Positions 62,306-64,000 of a DNA stretch of 64,000 nucleotides are shown in pieces. The stretch spans positions 62,001-126,000 of the forward strand of contig JACMJM010000002.1 in the NCBI GenBank assembly GCA_014380615.1, in the 5' to 3' direction. The notes beneath the pieces are model-generated. The model saw nothing but the letters and a program-made list of their open reading frames with translations, had not been told where the DNA came from and ran no database searches. Position numbers and translations under genes: made by a program. How positions within the stretch are numbered: position 1 is the stretch's first letter; each line of letters opens with the position of its first letter. The stretch is from Sphingobacteriaceae bacterium. Its GTDB lineage: Bacteria > Bacteroidota > Bacteroidia > Sphingobacteriales > Sphingobacteriaceae.

Positions 62306-64000
62306 CTATCTAACAACCGAACCGTTTGAAATATTTTCGGGCGGCGCTACAAAACTAAGTTTTCCGTCACAATTTTCAGCCATTAAAATCATTCCTTGCG
62401 AAAGTATTCCTTTTATCTCTCTCGGCTCCAAATTTACAAGGATGCTAACTTGTTTGCCAATTATCGCTTCGGGTTCAAAATATTCAGCTATTCCCGAAAC
62501 CACAATTCGCTGATCGATACCGGTATCGATTTTAAGCTTCAGAAGTTTCTTGGTTTTCGCTACATTCTCAGCCTCTAAAATTGTTCCCACCCTAATATCC
62601 ATCGATGCGAAAGCATCGAAGCTGATGTTTTCTTTTGCTGGCGCAACCTCGACAACGGCGATGTTTTCTTCTGCTTTTCGGCTGAGCTTTTCAAGTTGCT
62701 TTTCAATCACCTCGTCCTCTACCTTCTCAAATAAAAGCTGTGCCTGATTCAACTGGTGGCCATCCTTAAAAACAATTTCTTCATCATAAAACACCACCTC
62801 TTTATCTAAATTCAGCATGGAAAAAATCTTTTTAGAGGCCCCCGGAAGTAATGACTGAAGTAAGGTGCCCAGATGGGCGATAATATGAAGGCTGTTTTGT
62901 AATACCAAACGAGTTTTCTCAGGTTCAGTTTTGAAGATCTTCCAGGGCTCGTTTTCTGTTAAATACCTGTTTCCTAAACGTGCCAGATCGATAACAGAAG
63001 AAAGCGCTTGACGAAATTTATATCCTTCGATACTTTGTTCCACTTCATCGTAAATAACACCTATCTGACTTTTCAAATCCTTGTCATTAAGTTGTGTGTT
63101 CCCTTCTATCTTACCCTCGTAATACTTGTGCATTAAAATCATTACCCGGTTTATAAAATTTCCGAGGATAGCAACCAACTCATTATTAACACGCGCCTGA
63201 TAGTCTTTCCACGTAAATTCACTGTCGGAAGTTTCGGGCAAAATAGAGGTTAATACATACCGCAATTCATCCTGCTTGCCAGGAAACTCTTCCAGATACT
63301 CGTGCAGCCAAACCGCATGGTTCCTCGAAGTAGAAAGCTTGTCGCCCTCCAGATTTAAAAATTCGTTGGCCGGCACATTTTGCGGAAGGATGTATTCGCC
63401 GTGCGCATGCAGAATTGAAGGGAAGGTGATACAATGAAATACAATATTATCCTTTCCGATAAAGTGTACCAAACACGATTCATCATTTTCATCCGCCTGT
63501 TTTTTCCAGTACAGCTCCCAATCTTTCCCATTTTCCTGCGCCCATTGCTTGGTTGCCGAAATATAACCTATGGGCGCATCGAGCCATACATACAATTTTT
63601 TGCCTTTTGCTTCCTCAAGCGGTACATCAATTCCCCAATCCAAATCGCGTGTCATAGAGCGTGGCTGTAAACCTGCCTTTAACCAGGAGCTGCATTGGCC
63701 GTAAACGTTGCTTTTCCACTTGTTCTTCTTTCCCTCAATAAGCCATTCTTCCAGCCATGGCTGGTATTTATCCAACGGCAAATACCAATGCTTGGTAACC
63801 CTCAAAACTGGTGCTTTTCCGCTAAGCGTAGATTTTGGATTGATCAGATCCATGGGGTTTAAAGATGTTCCGCATTTCTCGCACTGATCGCCGTAAGCAC
63901 CTTCATTATTACAGTTGGGGCATGTGCCGATTATATATCTGTCGGCAAGAAACTGATCGTATTCCTCATCGTAATACTGCTCCGATTCTTTTTCTAAGAA
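62306..64000 (-). CDS. metG: methionyl-tRNA synthetase, partial (5' end outside window)
   Basis: 565 codons are visible, and the reading continues to the right edge without a start. The zinc-binding part includes CPNCNN and CEKCG, the catalytic KMSKS element reads KLSTSR in GDKLSTSRNHAVWLHEYL, and a C-terminal tRNA-binding domain of the EMAP/Trbp111 type (FASMDIRVGTILEAENV; ILVNLEPREIKG) closes the protein. It charges methionine to tRNA. An internal ATG at 63853 is not the true start. Confidence 0.96.
   Translation of the reverse strand, partial: FLEKESEQYYDEEYDQFLADRYIIGTCPNCNNEGAYGDQCEKCGTSLNPMDLINPKSTLSGKAPVLRVTKHWYLPLDKYQPWLEEWLIEGKKNKWKSNVYGQCSSWLKAGLQPRSMTRDLDWGIDVPLEEAKGKKLYVWLDAPIGYISATKQWAQENGKDWELYWKKQADENDESCLVHFIGKDNIVFHCITFPSILHAHGEYILPQNVPANEFLNLEGDKLSTSRNHAVWLHEYLEEFPGKQDELRYVLTSILPETSDSEFTWKDYQARVNNELVAILGNFINRVMILMHKYYEGKIEGNTQLNDKDLKSQIGVIYDEVEQSIEGYKFRQALSSVIDLARLGNRYLTENEPWKIFKTEPEKTRLVLQNSLHIIAHLGTLLQSLLPGASKKIFSMLNLDKEVVFYDEEIVFKDGHQLNQAQLLFEKVEDEVIEKQLEKLSRKAEENIAVVEVAPAKENISFDAFASMDIRVGTILEAENVAKTKKLLKLKIDTGIDQRIVVSGIAEYFEPEAIIGKQVSILVNLEPREIKGILSQGMILMAENCDGKLSFVAPPENISNGSVVR

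Noticed and set aside
1-64000. CRISPR array, rRNA or insertion sequence
   Set aside because: No regularly spaced repeats, transposase reading frame or rRNA-like stretch was seen.

Overview
The window reads as a chromosomal segment of a Bacteroidota bacterium, most likely Sphingobacteriaceae (Pedobacter-like). The evidence is a full-length SprA (type IX secretion/gliding motility), a two-component regulator with Reg_prop repeats, DUF4292, a MetRS with the KLSTS form of KMSKS, promoter elements of the form TAnnTTTG, frequent TTG/GTG starts and almost no Shine-Dalgarno sequences. The genus is an inference.

Layout. 1-8.5 kb: 5' part of a Reg_prop sensor (minus), a small XRE protein, a BlaI/M56 sensor pair with a palindromic operator, a lipoprotein, YifB/ComM, a DCC thiol oxidoreductase, an MBL hydrolase and a LolC/E-type permease. 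8.6-12 kb (minus): beta-helix lipoprotein, ComF, RlmN. 12-25.6 kb (plus): amidohydrolase, acylphosphatase, flippase, dUTPase, TPR protein, DUF4292 lipoprotein, EnvC-like amidase activator, two TatA proteins, GatA, MltD-like transglycosylase, malic enzyme, RuvA. 25.6-36.6 kb (plus): sprA, gcvH, vanZ-like, a 42-residue lipoprotein, feoA-feoB, SprT-like. 36.6-50.9 kb (minus): LutB, a LytS-type kinase, a membrane protein with two phosphatase-like domains, a DNA-ligase-associated DEXH helicase, a Uma2 gene, remnants of the matching ligase and exonuclease, a tail-specific protease, two paralogous TPR proteins, isoaspartyl peptidase and cyanophycinase. 51.2-53.8 kb (plus): cyanophycin synthetase. 54-60.5 kb: small membrane protein, AhpD-AhpC pair, amidase, aldose epimerase, SGNH esterase, alpha/beta hydrolase, PlsC, an acidic orphan protein. 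60.5-64 kb (minus): a Doc-like toxin with a large DNA-binding partner, tRNA-Arg(CCT), and metG running off the edge.

How genes work together. cphA is divergent from cphB and the isoaspartyl peptidase gene, giving synthesis, depolymerisation and dipeptide hydrolysis of cyanophycin in one locus. The peptidase gene is translationally coupled (TGATG) to a TPR gene. The envelope block (TPR, DUF4292, EnvC, Tat, MltD, flippase) is housekeeping for cell-wall and outer-membrane processes. The ligase-associated repair cluster is decayed: only the helicase is intact, the exonuclease carries frameshifts and internal deletions, and the ligase is reduced to a C-terminal stub beside a Uma2 gene.

The least explained pieces are the decayed repair cluster, the Doc/large-partner pair beside tRNA-Arg, the two-domain phosphatase-like membrane protein, the M56 sensor with three C-terminal repeats, and an orphan terminator with a second hairpin at about 58.3 kb that suggests a small RNA. 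No CRISPR array, insertion sequence or rRNA was seen.
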